Source: Geobacter sp. (GTDB lineage: Bacteria > Desulfobacterota > Desulfuromonadia > Geobacterales > Pseudopelobacteraceae). Taken from it: a stretch of DNA of 64,000 nucleotides. The stretch is taken from NCBI GenBank assembly GCA_025360785.1, contig JANYBN010000210.1, positions 20,315 through 84,314 of the forward strand, given 5' to 3'. The notes beneath the pieces are model-generated. The model saw only the letters and a program-made list of their open reading frames with translations, was not told the origin of the DNA and searched no databases. Below, piece by piece: positions 8,442 through 17,429 of the stretch (position 1 is its first letter; every line of letters starts with the position of its first letter). Position numbers and translations under genes: made by a program.

Positions 8442-9851
8442 ATGCAGATCAAGTTTGGTACCGATGGCTGGCGTGGCATTATTGCCCGTGATTTCACTTT
8501 TGACAACCTTTCCCGGGTAGCACAGGCAACCATGGACTACCTGAACCGTGAGGGTTTGGGGAATAAGGGGCTAGTCGTCGGCTATGATCGTCGTTTTATG
8601 TCGCGGGAGTTTGCCCGGAGAGTGTCAGAGATCGCGGCCGGTAACGATATCCGTGTACGCTTGACGGAGGACTATGCCCCGACACCGGCTGTTTCATGGG
8701 CTGTTCGCGAGAGTGGCGCCGGCGCCGGCATAATGATCACCGCAAGTCATAATCCTCCCGAGTATAACGGATTTAAAGTTAAAGAGTCTTTTGGCGGCTC
8801 CGCCCTTCCTGAGACGACCAGAATTCTCGAAGAAATCGTCGCGTATAACCAGGAGAACGACCGTCGCGTCTTATCCGTTCCCTTTGACGAGGCCCTGAAG
8901 AAAGGTCTAATCGAACTTTTTGACCCTTGTGAAGGTTATTTCCATCAGATAAGCCGCTATGTAGACCTTGATCTGATTGCAAAGTCGGGAATTAAAGCGG
9001 TAGTTGACCCGATGTACGGCGCCGGCAGTGGTTTTATTCCAAGACTGCTGCCCGGCGTTGAAGAAATTCACAACAGCGAGAATCCCATGTTCGGCGGACT
9101 GCCGCCGGAACCGATTGGCCAGAACCTTCTGGAACTGTCTGCCCTGCTGAAAAGCGGCAAATACCAGGTCGGACTAGCGCTGGACGGCGATGCAGACCGT
9201 ATCGGTGCTGTTGATGAGAATGGCGACTTTTTCTCTTCCCACTGTATTTTTACTGTTATCCTGCGGCATCTGATTGAATATAAAAAACTCACCGGAGCAG
9301 TGGTCAAAACTGTTTCGACAACACGCATGGTGGACCTGCTGGCCGAAAAATTCGGGCTGGAACTTTTTGAAACTCCGATCGGCTTCAAGCATATCTGCGA
9401 AATGATGCTTAAACGGGATATATTAATGGGTGGCGAAGAGTCCGGGGGACTCGGTGTAAAAGGGCATATCCCCGAGCGGGACGGAATTCTGCTCGGTCTG
9501 CTGCTGCTGGAGGCGATCGCGGTCAGTGGTAAGGGTCTTAGACAATTACTAGATGAGACAATGGACGATATAGGGCATTTCTATTATCAAAGAATAGATC
9601 GACGGATCGAGAATATCGCCAAAGAGAAACTTATATCCAAACTTCGCATTGAGCCTCCTGCTTCGATCGATGGTCAGCGGGTTGTGTCCACTAATTTTAG
9701 CGATGGTTTCAAATTTATTTTCGAAAGCGGTGATTGGCTGCTGATCCGCCCGTCTGGAACAGAGCCGGTGTTACGTATGTACTGCGAGGCCGGATCTCAG
9801 GATCAGGTCGAGCGATTCCTGCGCCAGGCGACAATTATCGCTGGTTGTTAG
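8442..9851 (+). CDS. Phosphohexomutase (phosphoglucomutase/phosphomannomutase family)
   Basis: A 469-residue alpha-D-phosphohexomutase. The four family motifs are in order: the catalytic phosphoserine loop TASHNPPEYNG with Ser at about 102, the metal-binding DGDADR at about 248-253, the sugar-binding GGEESGG, and the phosphate-binding RPSGTEP near the C-terminus. It interconverts hexose-1-phosphate and hexose-6-phosphate. Substrate (glucose, mannose or glucosamine) cannot be fixed by eye; next to glgP, glucose-1-phosphate produced by glycogen breakdown is a sensible substrate, and supply of sugar nucleotides for flagellin glycosylation is another. An AGGAGG Shine-Dalgarno precedes the ATG, 9 bases after the previous stop. 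Confidence 0.92.
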   Translation: MQIKFGTDGWRGIIARDFTFDNLSRVAQATMDYLNREGLGNKGLVVGYDRRFMSREFARRVSEIAAGNDIRVRLTEDYAPTPAVSWAVRESGAGAGIMITASHNPPEYNGFKVKESFGGSALPETTRILEEIVAYNQENDRRVLSVPFDEALKKGLIELFDPCEGYFHQISRYVDLDLIAKSGIKAVVDPMYGAGSGFIPRLLPGVEEIHNSENPMFGGLPPEPIGQNLLELSALLKSGKYQVGLALDGDADRIGAVDENGDFFSSHCIFTVILRHLIEYKKLTGAVVKTVSTTRMVDLLAEKFGLELFETPIGFKHICEMMLKRDILMGGEESGGLGVKGHIPERDGILLGLLLLEAIAVSGKGLRQLLDETMDDIGHFYYQRIDRRIENIAKEKLISKLRIEPPASIDGQRVVSTNFSDGFKFIFESGDWLLIRPSGTEPVLRMYCEAGSQDQVERFLRQATIIAGC

Positions 9852-9880
9852 AATAAATTTTGGATATCGTCACTACACGG

Positions 9881-9908
9881 TTGCACTGGCGAAAAAAACA
9901 GTTATACT
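9881..9908 (+). promoter_or_regulatory. Sigma-70-type promoter for cheY
   Basis: TTGCAC at 9881-9886, a 16-base spacer and TATACT at 9903-9908 in the 146-base gap ahead of cheY. The expected transcription start is near 9915, giving a leader of about 80 bases. Called on motif match and position only. Confidence 0.5.
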
Positions 9909-9997
9909 CTTGCACGCTGTGCCGTGTGGTAAATGCGGCAACATGAGCAAAACTTCATCCATACTGCTATGGAAATTACTAAAAGGAGCACACAGCT

Positions 9998-10363
9998 ATG
10001 GCAAACATTCTGATTGTTGATGATTCATCCACTATGCGTAAAATTATTTCGAGGTCTCTTCGTCAGGCTGGTCTCACTGTCGATGAAATCTACGAGGCCG
10101 GTGACGGCATCGAGGGTTTGGGAGTAATTGCATCCGGTAAATCCATCCAGCTGATTCTCTCAGACATCAACATGCCAAACATGGACGGCCTTGAGTTTGT
10201 CAAAGCGGTGCGTGCCAACGGCAATACCACCCCTATTGTCATGATCACGACTGAAGGTGGCGAAGAAATTATAGCAGAAGCGATGTCAAGCGGCGCGAGC
10301 GACAGCATCAAAAAGCCGTTCACACCCGACCAGCTCCAGGAAAAGCTGGGAGGTATGTTGTGA
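9998..10363 (+). CDS. cheY: CheY-like single-domain response regulator
   Basis: A 121-residue stand-alone receiver domain. The acidic pair is D8/D9 (IVDDS), the phosphoacceptor is D56 (SDINMPNMDG), the conserved Thr is at 84 and the Lys at 106 (KPF). The position equivalent to the signalling aromatic Tyr106 of E. coli CheY is Ser103, so output switching may differ from the enteric protein. It is followed by a cheX gene whose start overlaps its stop, which argues for a phosphorylation/dephosphorylation pair. The probable target is FliM of the C ring, whose N-terminus in this window carries the usual CheY-binding-like segment; that link is inferred. Confidence 0.93.
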   Translation: MANILIVDDSSTMRKIISRSLRQAGLTVDEIYEAGDGIEGLGVIASGKSIQLILSDINMPNMDGLEFVKAVRANGNTTPIVMITTEGGEEIIAEAMSSGASDSIKKPFTPDQLQEKLGGML

Positions 10364-10866
10364 GCCTCAACGCGAATATCTCACGATCGACCAGCTTTAC
10401 TGAAGAGCAGGTAGCCGGTTATGTGATTGAAGCGACGAAGGAAGTTTTTTCTACCATGGTCATGATGGAGGTGATTGATGACTTTCCGCTCAAGGAACCG
10501 GTCAGTCGCTTCAAATGCAGCATTACCGGGATGGTGGGTTTTGCCGGGACTTACTCCGGTGTGATTTCAATCCACTGCCCGATTGATCTGGCGCTGAAAA
10601 TAACTTCAAACATGCTTGGTATCGATTGTGATGAGGTCAACGAAGATCTGAACGATGCCATCGGAGAGATTGCCAACATGCTGGGCGGCAGCGTCAAGCA
10701 GGTACTTTCCAAGGGCGGCCTGGATGTCAAACTGTCGATTCCGACCGTTATCTCAGGAGAAGACTATACCGTTAACTCACTTTCTGACAATGATTGCGTC
10801 GTTGTACCGTTTAAAGTTGAAGGTTACACCCTGCTGGTCGGACTTACGCTAAAAAAAGAAGACTGA
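10360..10866 (+). CDS. cheX: CheX-like CheY-P phosphatase
   Basis: A 168-residue CheX-family protein. The phosphatase motif E-x-x-N occurs at about E103-N106 (GEIANMLGG), embedded in the long helix typical of CheC/CheX/FliY enzymes. It starts with GTG at 10360, overlapping the cheY TGA, so translation is coupled. CheX dephosphorylates CheY-P, so the pair would set a short-lived signal. A gap of 63 bases separates it from the next gene. Confidence 0.87.
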   Translation: MSLNANISRSTSFTEEQVAGYVIEATKEVFSTMVMMEVIDDFPLKEPVSRFKCSITGMVGFAGTYSGVISIHCPIDLALKITSNMLGIDCDEVNEDLNDAIGEIANMLGGSVKQVLSKGGLDVKLSIPTVISGEDYTVNSLSDNDCVVVPFKVEGYTLLVGLTLKKED

Positions 10867-10929
10867 GGGTCAGCCTAGACTCTTCACACTCGGCCATCAC
10901 ACTTAATCTGCACGGGAAGACGATATTTA

Positions 10930-12006
10930 ATGGATGGTTATACAACACTATACGGGATGCTGGAAACAGCTCTGAAACAAGCTGGCGAAGAAAGCGGCAT
11001 GCTGTTGGGGCAGGAGCTTTCCATTGCCCTTTCCGACTCTCTTGCAACGAGCAAGAACTCCTATTTCGGAGATCTTGACGACGGCTGTTTCGTTCTGGGA
11101 GTTGATTCCGGAGAAGCTTACGGCGGGAAGTTCTACCTGATATTTTCGCTGCGTGATGCCATCGTAATGAGCAGCATCTTGCTCGGTATACCACCGGCAC
11201 GCATTCAGGAAAAAAAGCGGTTATCTATTATCGAAAACGACGATATTGACGCTTTTTCCGAGATTGCCAATATGGCGAACGGCGCCCTGAACACGGTTTT
11301 CCAGGGCACGCTTGCGAATAAAGTCCGCCTCAAACTGTTACCCCCCAAAAAATACATTCCGGAGATTGACGAACTGAGTCCGGAAGAGCCTCTTCCTGAT
11401 GGCGATTATCTCATGTTCCGCTCCAAACTGGAAATGCCGGGACAGGAGATGAATCATCTGGATGTTCTTATTCCGGTCGCATTGGGAAATCTGTTTGACC
11501 CTCAACCGGAGGTTGCAGAACCAGAGTCGGAAACGGCAGAGACCGCCGCAGATTCAGAGCCCTCAGATGGTGACTCCGCAAAGACTGATGGGACGGAAGA
11601 AGCCAGGCCAGCATCCGCTGTTGCCAGTGGAATAGACAGTATTGTCGTGCTGGAGGACAATGAAGATCAGCGTCAACAACTAAAAGATCTGGTTTTATTT
11701 ACCGGATTTCAAGTTGCCGAGGGTACGCTGAATGCCGATATTAAAGAGTTGTTTTCCGGGAGAGAGGTAAAACTGGTCATCATCGGCTCTCAGAATGCTG
11801 ACGATCGTGCATTAGCTGTCTGCATAAAGGTCAATGCCATCCGCCAGGATTTCCCGCCGCCAATCATAATGAGTGCTGAATGCTGGACCAGAACAGCCGT
11901 CCTCAAAGCGCTCAAATATGGTGCGAGAGACATTATTATCAAACCTTTCAATGAAGACGATGTTACTTCAAAAGTCAGTCGCTACTGCAAAATTGCGCCG
12001 GTTTAG
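10930..12006 (+). CDS. CheC-like domain fused to a degenerate receiver domain
   Basis: A 358-residue two-domain protein. Residues 1-190 resemble CheC/FliY-type proteins, with E-x-x-N at about E111-N114 (SEIANMANG). An acidic low-complexity linker (about 191-235, rich in Glu, Asp, Ser and Ala) joins a C-terminal receiver fold (about 237-355). The receiver keeps the acidic pair (E242/D243) and the lysine (K338, IIIKPF), but the phosphoacceptor position at the end of strand 3 is Gly286 (VIIGSQN), so it is unlikely to be phosphorylated in the standard way. It follows cheX and precedes the TPR gene. The N-terminal domain may act on the neighbouring CheY; the pseudo-receiver may be a docking module. 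Both roles are inferred. Confidence 0.72.
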   Translation: MDGYTTLYGMLETALKQAGEESGMLLGQELSIALSDSLATSKNSYFGDLDDGCFVLGVDSGEAYGGKFYLIFSLRDAIVMSSILLGIPPARIQEKKRLSIIENDDIDAFSEIANMANGALNTVFQGTLANKVRLKLLPPKKYIPEIDELSPEEPLPDGDYLMFRSKLEMPGQEMNHLDVLIPVALGNLFDPQPEVAEPESETAETAADSEPSDGDSAKTDGTEEARPASAVASGIDSIVVLEDNEDQRQQLKDLVLFTGFQVAEGTLNADIKELFSGREVKLVIIGSQNADDRALAVCIKVNAIRQDFPPPIIMSAECWTRTAVLKALKYGARDIIIKPFNEDDVTSKVSRYCKIAPV

Positions 12007-12011
12007 TTCCT

Positions 12012-14114
12012 ATGGGTCTGATTATGGCTCAAATTTCTGATTCACCATCATCACCTGCCCGCATCTGCCTCCGGACACTATTTTTCGGTTTTGCGTTGAT
12101 CATGCTTGCCCTCACCATTATTCCTGACCGGGCAAATGCCTCTATTCCGAATGATCTCTACCGTATCGATATTCATCCTCAAAAGGACTTTACCCGCATT
12201 ACGGTGCGCCTGGCCAATGCCCCGCAATATACGTTGTCTACGATTCCCGGTAATCGGCTGAGACTCGTCATCCAAGATACCGGTGGCACGCTATTTAAGA
12301 AATTCCGGCGCTACTCCGACAAAAACATCGGCGGATTAATCCTTAAAAAACGGGATGACAACCTACTTGTTACATTCCAGATCTCTCAGAGTGCCGGTTG
12401 GCGTGATCTGTCACGCCCTGACATCAGTGCAATAACACTTGATGTTGGCGTCGCTTTCAAGCGAGGAGCGCCACGCCCTTCTCTGGTTGGGCGTGAAAAA
12501 ATCTGGAAGGGTGCGGAAAAGCTGGTGCGAGACTTTGATCCGCCGCTCAAGTCGGAGATTCCCTTTTCTCCGACAGATCGTCAGGTCCTGAAGAACTTCC
12601 TTACCGAAGAGGAACAGAAAGATTTTATGGCGGCTGAGGCAGCTCTCTACAAAGGCCGCCTGAGCGAAGCCGAGGAGCTTTTTACCCGCTTTTCATCCCG
12701 TCAGACACCGATTCGTCCTCTGGCACTCTATCGTCTTGCCGAAACATGGTACAAACTACAAAAATATCCTCAAGCTTTAGCCGCATTCCGTGAGGCGGAA
12801 AAATTATGGCCCGCCTATTTAGGGATAAACCCCGGAGTGACATTTTGTTTTGGCGACAGTATTGCCCGGAATGGTGAACTTACCTACGCACGCGCTTTGC
12901 TTGCAGGTCTCGTTTCGCGACTGGCGGACAAAACATTTGCTCCTGCTCTGCTTGTACGACTCGGCGACATTCTCACCCGGCAGGGTCATGAGCCTGAGGC
13001 GCAAGCAATTTATAAGAATGTCGCAGATTTTTTCAAAGAGAACAAAGCAAGCCAGATGGCGTTAATGCGCATTGCCGACAGTGAATTTCTCCAATCGACA
13101 CCATGGAATTACCGGCCGATCAGCGATGTCTATCTGAATGCTTCCCGACAAAGTGGCGACCTTGACATGCGCGAGGAGGCTCACTTTAAACACGTTTTGC
13201 TCGAATCTATTCATGGCGAAGCCGGCGAAGCGCTGCAATTGATTATGGGATTTCAGCGTAAGTTTCCGCGCGGTGTGTATGTTGCGGTCATCAGAACGAT
13301 CAGAGAAGTGCTGGTTGCTGAAGTTTACCGCGGCACCGCATGGAGCAGGGATCCCTCAGGTTTTGTACGGTTTATGGATGAGCAGCATGAGTATCTTGCC
13401 GATTGCGTCGCGCAGCCGGGGTTTCTTGCAGCGGTGACCCGCGCATACACCGAAGCCGGGAGACCGATTGAGCTGGTCAAGCTACTGACCTCCTTGGTTG
13501 AACGGTTATGGTCGGCACCAATTGCGCCGGAGCTGTATGTCAACATTGCTGACAATGCGGAACTGATCGGAGATTCGACCACTGCCGAGCGAGCCATAAA
13601 AGCTTTTCTTACTAAATTTCCAGCCAATCCGCAATCACGACTGATGACGGAACGACTCGGCTCTATTTATTCTGCTGCCGGGAAACATCAGCAGGTTAAA
13701 GAAACACTTCTCTGGCTGCTCAACAAAGGCGAGCGCGCCCAGCGCACTGAAAGTTATTATCAACTGGGGCGATCACTCTGGGCGCTTCAGCTTTATTCGC
13801 TTGCGGCCAAATCAATGGAACTGTTTCTAGCGGCACCATCAGGACGTGACCCCCGTAGTGTGCCGGACGCATACTTTGTTGCCGGTTCTGCGAAAGAAAG
13901 CCTTGGTGATCGAAAAGGTGCATTGAAGCTGTTTGAGGCAGCCCTCAAACTACCCGATAATAAACGCAATGAAGAGTTTATATACAGAGCAGGGCTAATC
14001 AACATCAGTGAAGGCAACACAAGACGAGCAAAAGAACTTTTTGAACAACTCGCTAAATCCGGCAAGGACCCTGACTGGCGGAAACTTGCCCAACAGGCCC
14101 TGTCATCCCTCTGA
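12012..14114 (+). CDS. Exported TPR-repeat protein upstream of the flagellar operon
   Basis: A 700-residue protein with an N-terminal signal peptide (hydrophobic core about 20-38, then RANAS). A beta-rich AMIN-like domain follows at about 48-140 (ITVRLANAPQYTL and similar), then a long helical region with several TPR-like repeats from about 195 to the end. Such proteins work in the periplasm or envelope as scaffolds. Its place between chemotaxis-like genes and flgB, and the AMIN-like domain (used elsewhere to bind peptidoglycan or the secretin base), suggest a motor- or envelope-associated role, but function is not known. The start is uncertain between ATG 12012 and ATG 12024. Confidence 0.75.
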   Translation: MGLIMAQISDSPSSPARICLRTLFFGFALIMLALTIIPDRANASIPNDLYRIDIHPQKDFTRITVRLANAPQYTLSTIPGNRLRLVIQDTGGTLFKKFRRYSDKNIGGLILKKRDDNLLVTFQISQSAGWRDLSRPDISAITLDVGVAFKRGAPRPSLVGREKIWKGAEKLVRDFDPPLKSEIPFSPTDRQVLKNFLTEEEQKDFMAAEAALYKGRLSEAEELFTRFSSRQTPIRPLALYRLAETWYKLQKYPQALAAFREAEKLWPAYLGINPGVTFCFGDSIARNGELTYARALLAGLVSRLADKTFAPALLVRLGDILTRQGHEPEAQAIYKNVADFFKENKASQMALMRIADSEFLQSTPWNYRPISDVYLNASRQSGDLDMREEAHFKHVLLESIHGEAGEALQLIMGFQRKFPRGVYVAVIRTIREVLVAEVYRGTAWSRDPSGFVRFMDEQHEYLADCVAQPGFLAAVTRAYTEAGRPIELVKLLTSLVERLWSAPIAPELYVNIADNAELIGDSTTAERAIKAFLTKFPANPQSRLMTERLGSIYSAAGKHQQVKETLLWLLNKGERAQRTESYYQLGRSLWALQLYSLAAKSMELFLAAPSGRDPRSVPDAYFVAGSAKESLGDRKGALKLFEAALKLPDNKRNEEFIYRAGLINISEGNTRRAKELFEQLAKSGKDPDWRKLAQQALSSL

Positions 14115-14459
14115 TAACACTCTTACTTTCCTAAACAACTCCATCACGTCAATATCATGACTTAGTCAAAAGTATGGCGCGCCATGCTTTGTGATTTGTG
14201 GCGACATTGCACCGGTGTCTATGGTAAAAGACTTATAAGGTCGGAAGAGACCGTCTCAATCATCACTTCTGCATTAACGACTATGCGAAATAAAATGATT
14301 GTGATGAATCTTTAGTGTATACATAATTGGTACCTTTTATATAGTTTGAATGTAATTATAGTATGTTATTGTCACGAACATTGCTTCACGACCATGGTTT
14401 TAACAGCATTGCCAGTGGTATGTTTTTTGCAGGATTTGCGATTCAGAAGGAGCCAGCAC
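14115..14459 (+). other. Intergenic region ahead of flgB
   Basis: 345 bases without a gene. It holds the RpoN-type promoter at 14416-14431, a perfect 12-base palindrome ATGGCGCGCCAT at 14174-14185 and a short GGTC/GACC inverted repeat near 14240. An in-frame ATG at 14346 would extend flgB upstream but gives no FlgB-like sequence. No terminator after the TPR gene was recognised. Confidence 0.6.
14416..14431 (+). promoter_or_regulatory. RpoN (sigma-54) promoter for the flgB operon
   Basis: TGGTATGTTTTTTGCA matches the sigma-54 consensus TGGCACG-N4-TTGCW at 14 of 16 positions when the N bases are counted as free, with the essential GG (14417-14418) and GC (14429-14430) correctly spaced. The predicted start is about 14443, some 17 bases before the flgB ATG and just upstream of its Shine-Dalgarno. 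It would drive flgB through at least flgE, since no terminator is seen before 28071. Confidence 0.7.
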
Positions 14460-14894
14460 ATGCAAATCGAGGGTATTTTCAACAACACAGTCAACCTGTT
14501 AGGAAAAAGTATTGACCTGAGAGCTAAGAGTCATAATTTAATATCGTCCAATATCGCCAATGCGGAAACCCCAAATTTTGTTCCCAAAACACTGGTCTTC
14601 GAACAGGAATTGCAGGGAGCTCTCAAAAGCAGCCAATCAGCACAGCAGACGATATCTGCACCGCACGCACGCCACATTCCAATTCGGAGCACATGGACCG
14701 GAAGAGCGCTACAATCTGTTTCCGGGCAGGTTATCGAGACACCTGCCAAGACACCGGGTAAAGACGGCAACGCAGTCGAACTTGAAGACGAAATGGGCTT
14801 GATGGCTGAGAATCAGATCATGTTTAATGCATCAGTTCAAATGCTTAACAAAAAGTTTGATGGATTGCGGAATGCAATCAAAGGGACGCCATAA
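14460..14894 (+). CDS. flgB: Flagellar proximal rod protein FlgB
   Basis: A 144-residue rod protein. The start at 14460 is chosen because AGAAGGAGCC lies just upstream and the protein then begins with the family-typical amphipathic helix; an upstream in-frame ATG at 14346 adds unrelated sequence containing the promoter. The N-terminal SSNIANAETPNF motif is the flagellar rod/hook signature, and the C-terminus is the matching coiled-coil helix. It is secreted through the flagellar export gate. flgC follows immediately, with the flgB TAA at 14892-14894 and the flgC ATG at 14895. Confidence 0.95.
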   Translation: MQIEGIFNNTVNLLGKSIDLRAKSHNLISSNIANAETPNFVPKTLVFEQELQGALKSSQSAQQTISAPHARHIPIRSTWTGRALQSVSGQVIETPAKTPGKDGNAVELEDEMGLMAENQIMFNASVQMLNKKFDGLRNAIKGTP

Positions 14895-15332
14895 ATGGAC
14901 TTTTTCAGTTCTATGAATGTGAGTTCGTCGGCACTTTCCGCCGAACGAACGCGGATGAATCTTATATCAAGCAATCTTGCCAATGCAAATGCCACCAGGA
15001 CTCCCGAAGGCGGGCCCTACAAACGAAAAGATGCTGTTTTTGCAGCGACCCCTTTAGAAAATCGTTTCAATCGGGTACTAGATGGCGCAACTGCTCAACA
15101 GGTCAGAAAAGTCGATGTTTCCGAAATTATAGAAGATAAAAACCCTCCGCGCCTGCAATACGATCCCGGCCATCCGGACGCAAATCCTCAAGGATATGTG
15201 GCAATGCCAAATGTCAATGTGGTGGAAGAAATGGCCGATATGATCAGCGCCACACGCTCATATGAAGCAAATGTAACCGCCGTACAGGCCGCCAAAAGCA
15301 TGGCTCTGAAAACACTTGAAATCGGCAGGTAA
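14895..15332 (+). CDS. flgC: Flagellar rod protein FlgC
   Basis: A 145-residue proximal rod protein. It carries the SSNLANANATRTPEGGPY signature near residue 26 and the conserved C-terminal helix with NVNVVEEMADMISATRSYEA. It starts at the base after the flgB stop. Length and order (flgB-flgC-fliE) are standard. Confidence 0.96.
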   Translation: MDFFSSMNVSSSALSAERTRMNLISSNLANANATRTPEGGPYKRKDAVFAATPLENRFNRVLDGATAQQVRKVDVSEIIEDKNPPRLQYDPGHPDANPQGYVAMPNVNVVEEMADMISATRSYEANVTAVQAAKSMALKTLEIGR

Positions 15333-15443
15333 GTGACACTTCAGGACGGCGAGTAACGCAGAGATACTGATGTAATAAGAGAGAAGCCAAACTCTAGGCG
15401 GCAAAAGTTCGAACAACCAGATTAGAGTCAAGCGAGGTAACGC

Positions 15444-15746
15444 ATGGAAATCACAGGCATTGAGAACGGAATCGGGATATCAAAAGCCTTTCCGGATGTG
15501 AATAAAGCGAGTTCATCATCGACAGCAGATGGGGCGGGGAAATTTTTCAGTGAACTTGTCTCGAAAGTCAATGACATGCAGATACAGTCAGACAAGTCAA
15601 TTCAGGGACTCGCCAGCGGAGAGAACAAAAATCTTCATGAGGTAATGATCGCAGTCGAAAAAGCCAGCATATCGTTTCAATTCATGTCACAGGTACGCAA
15701 TAAAGCGCTCGAAGCCTATCAGGAAGTCATGCGTATGCAGGTATAG
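15444..15746 (+). CDS. fliE: MS-ring/rod junction protein FliE
   Basis: A 100-residue protein ending in the FliE signature: [15 protein letters not shown] followed by a helix ending in [10 protein letters not shown]. FliE connects the MS ring to the rod and is an early export substrate. A 111-base gap separates it from flgC; nothing convincing was found there beyond the GCGAGGTAACGC Shine-Dalgarno context. Confidence 0.95.
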   Translation: MEITGIENGIGISKAFPDVNKASSSSTADGAGKFFSELVSKVNDMQIQSDKSIQGLASGENKNLHEVMIAVEKASISFQFMSQVRNKALEAYQEVMRMQV

Positions 15747-15810
15747 AGTTTTTCCCAGGACACTATCAATCAGCCGCAGTACATCATCGAAAGGAATATA
15801 GACCACACCA

Positions 15811-17391
15811 ATGCCAGAAGGAATTCGTAGACTCATAGAGCCTTTCCTCGCACTTTCGCCGGGCAAACAGATGGTGATTGCAGCAGTGGCTTTCCTGTCT
15901 GCAGTAGCATTCGCTATTCTGATTTTCGTCGCAAACCGCACAGACTACCGACCGCTCTTCACAAATCTCACCTCAGAGGATGCGGGTGAAATCGTCAAAA
16001 AGTTAAAAGACGCCAAAACCCCCTACCAGATCACTCCGGACGGCAAGGGCATTCTTGTGCCGTCTGATAAAGTATACGAACTTCGCCTCACACTGGCCTC
16101 AGAGGGTATTCCTCAAGGTGGCGGCGTTGGATTTGAAATATTTGACCGGAAGAATTTCGGTATGACCGAGTTTGTTCAGAAACTCAATTATCAGCGAGCG
16201 TTACAGGGCGAACTGTCCCGAACTATTGCCCAGCTGACCGGAGTCGAACAGGCACGCGTGCATCTGGTCATCCCTGAAAAATCCCTTTTCAGGGACAATG
16301 AGAAACCAGCGACCGCGTCCATTGTCCTCAAAATGAAATCTAACCGAGCGCTGAAAGATTCGGAAGTCCAAGGCGTTGTCCATCTTGTCTCATCCTCGAT
16401 AGAGGGAATGGATCCCGAACATGTCACCGTCCTCGACAGTCGTGGCAAGATTCTCAGCAAAGGGGGCAGTAGTGACCCCACAGCCCGAATGACTTCGGCA
16501 ATGCAGGAAACCCAAAGGACATATGAAAAAAATGTCGAAGAACGGATCCAGTCGCTGCTTGACCGGATTGTCGGCGGCGGCAAGTCGGTGGCACGAGTAA
16601 CGGCGTCTTTCGATTTCAAACAAGTTGAACGGGTTGAGGAAAAGTTTGACCCGGAAGCGATTGCCGTTCGCAGTGAGCAGCGTACAGAGGAAAAGGGTTC
16701 ATCTACTACTAGTAGTACCGGCGTTCCAGGAGTGCAAACGAACCTGGGGCGTACACCTTCCGGAACCGGGGCAACTTCCGGTGGCGGTTCAAAAAATGAC
16801 GAAACCCTTAACTACGAGGTAAGTCGTTCAACAGCAAAAATCATCGAACCGGTAGGAGCTCTCAGTAAAATATCTGTCGCTGTCCTGATTGATGGCAAGT
16901 ATGAAACACCGGCTGCGGTTAAGGAAGGCCAGGTTGCCAAGGCAAAATACGCGCCTAGAACACCTGATGAACTGCAGAAAATAGAAACCCTTGTAAAAAG
17001 TGCCGTTGGCTTTAATCCTGAGCGCGGCGATCAGATGAGCGTTCAAAACATTCCTTTTCAGGACACCGATGAAGCGGGCAGCAGTGATGTCACAACATGG
17101 TGGACAAACCCGTTTTTCCTGTCACTTGCAAAAAACTTGATGATCGGCATTGGCTTTCTAATCCTTGTACTTTTTGTAATCCGCCCAATTTTGTCTTCTC
17201 TAAAAATTATCAGGGGTCCTGCGCTTGAAAGCTTTGAATCGATTGGGGCAATTAGTGACCAATTAACCTCAGCGGAACGTGCACTTATAAATTCGCAGAT
17301 TGCTGAACAGAAGGATTTGATTGATCAAGCGAAAAAAGACCCCTATCAGGTTGCCCAGATATTACAAAACTGGGTTGCAGAGGATAAATAA
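15811..17391 (+). CDS. fliF: Flagellar MS-ring protein FliF
   Basis: A 526-residue integral membrane protein. Two transmembrane segments are visible (about 20-43 and 436-462) flanking the large periplasmic ring-building region, which includes LVIPEKSLFR of the YscJ/FliF domain. The C-terminal cytoplasmic tail ends in an acidic helix with DPYQVAQILQNWV, the FliG-binding segment. A Gly/Ser/Thr-rich stretch near 290-330 is the usual variable linker. Confidence 0.96.
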   Translation: MPEGIRRLIEPFLALSPGKQMVIAAVAFLSAVAFAILIFVANRTDYRPLFTNLTSEDAGEIVKKLKDAKTPYQITPDGKGILVPSDKVYELRLTLASEGIPQGGGVGFEIFDRKNFGMTEFVQKLNYQRALQGELSRTIAQLTGVEQARVHLVIPEKSLFRDNEKPATASIVLKMKSNRALKDSEVQGVVHLVSSSIEGMDPEHVTVLDSRGKILSKGGSSDPTARMTSAMQETQRTYEKNVEERIQSLLDRIVGGGKSVARVTASFDFKQVERVEEKFDPEAIAVRSEQRTEEKGSSTTSSTGVPGVQTNLGRTPSGTGATSGGGSKNDETLNYEVSRSTAKIIEPVGALSKISVAVLIDGKYETPAAVKEGQVAKAKYAPRTPDELQKIETLVKSAVGFNPERGDQMSVQNIPFQDTDEAGSSDVTTWWTNPFFLSLAKNLMIGIGFLILVLFVIRPILSSLKIIRGPALESFESIGAISDQLTSAERALINSQIAEQKDLIDQAKKDPYQVAQILQNWVAEDK

Positions 17392-17429
17392 GTTCCAGTA
17401 CCTTCATTAAGTGCAACTACAGGAGTTTT

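Noticed and set aside
14174..14185. 12-base palindrome ATGGCGCGCCAT as an operator for flgB
   Set aside because: About 240 bases upstream of the promoter and short enough to occur by chance; recorded only within the intergenic note.
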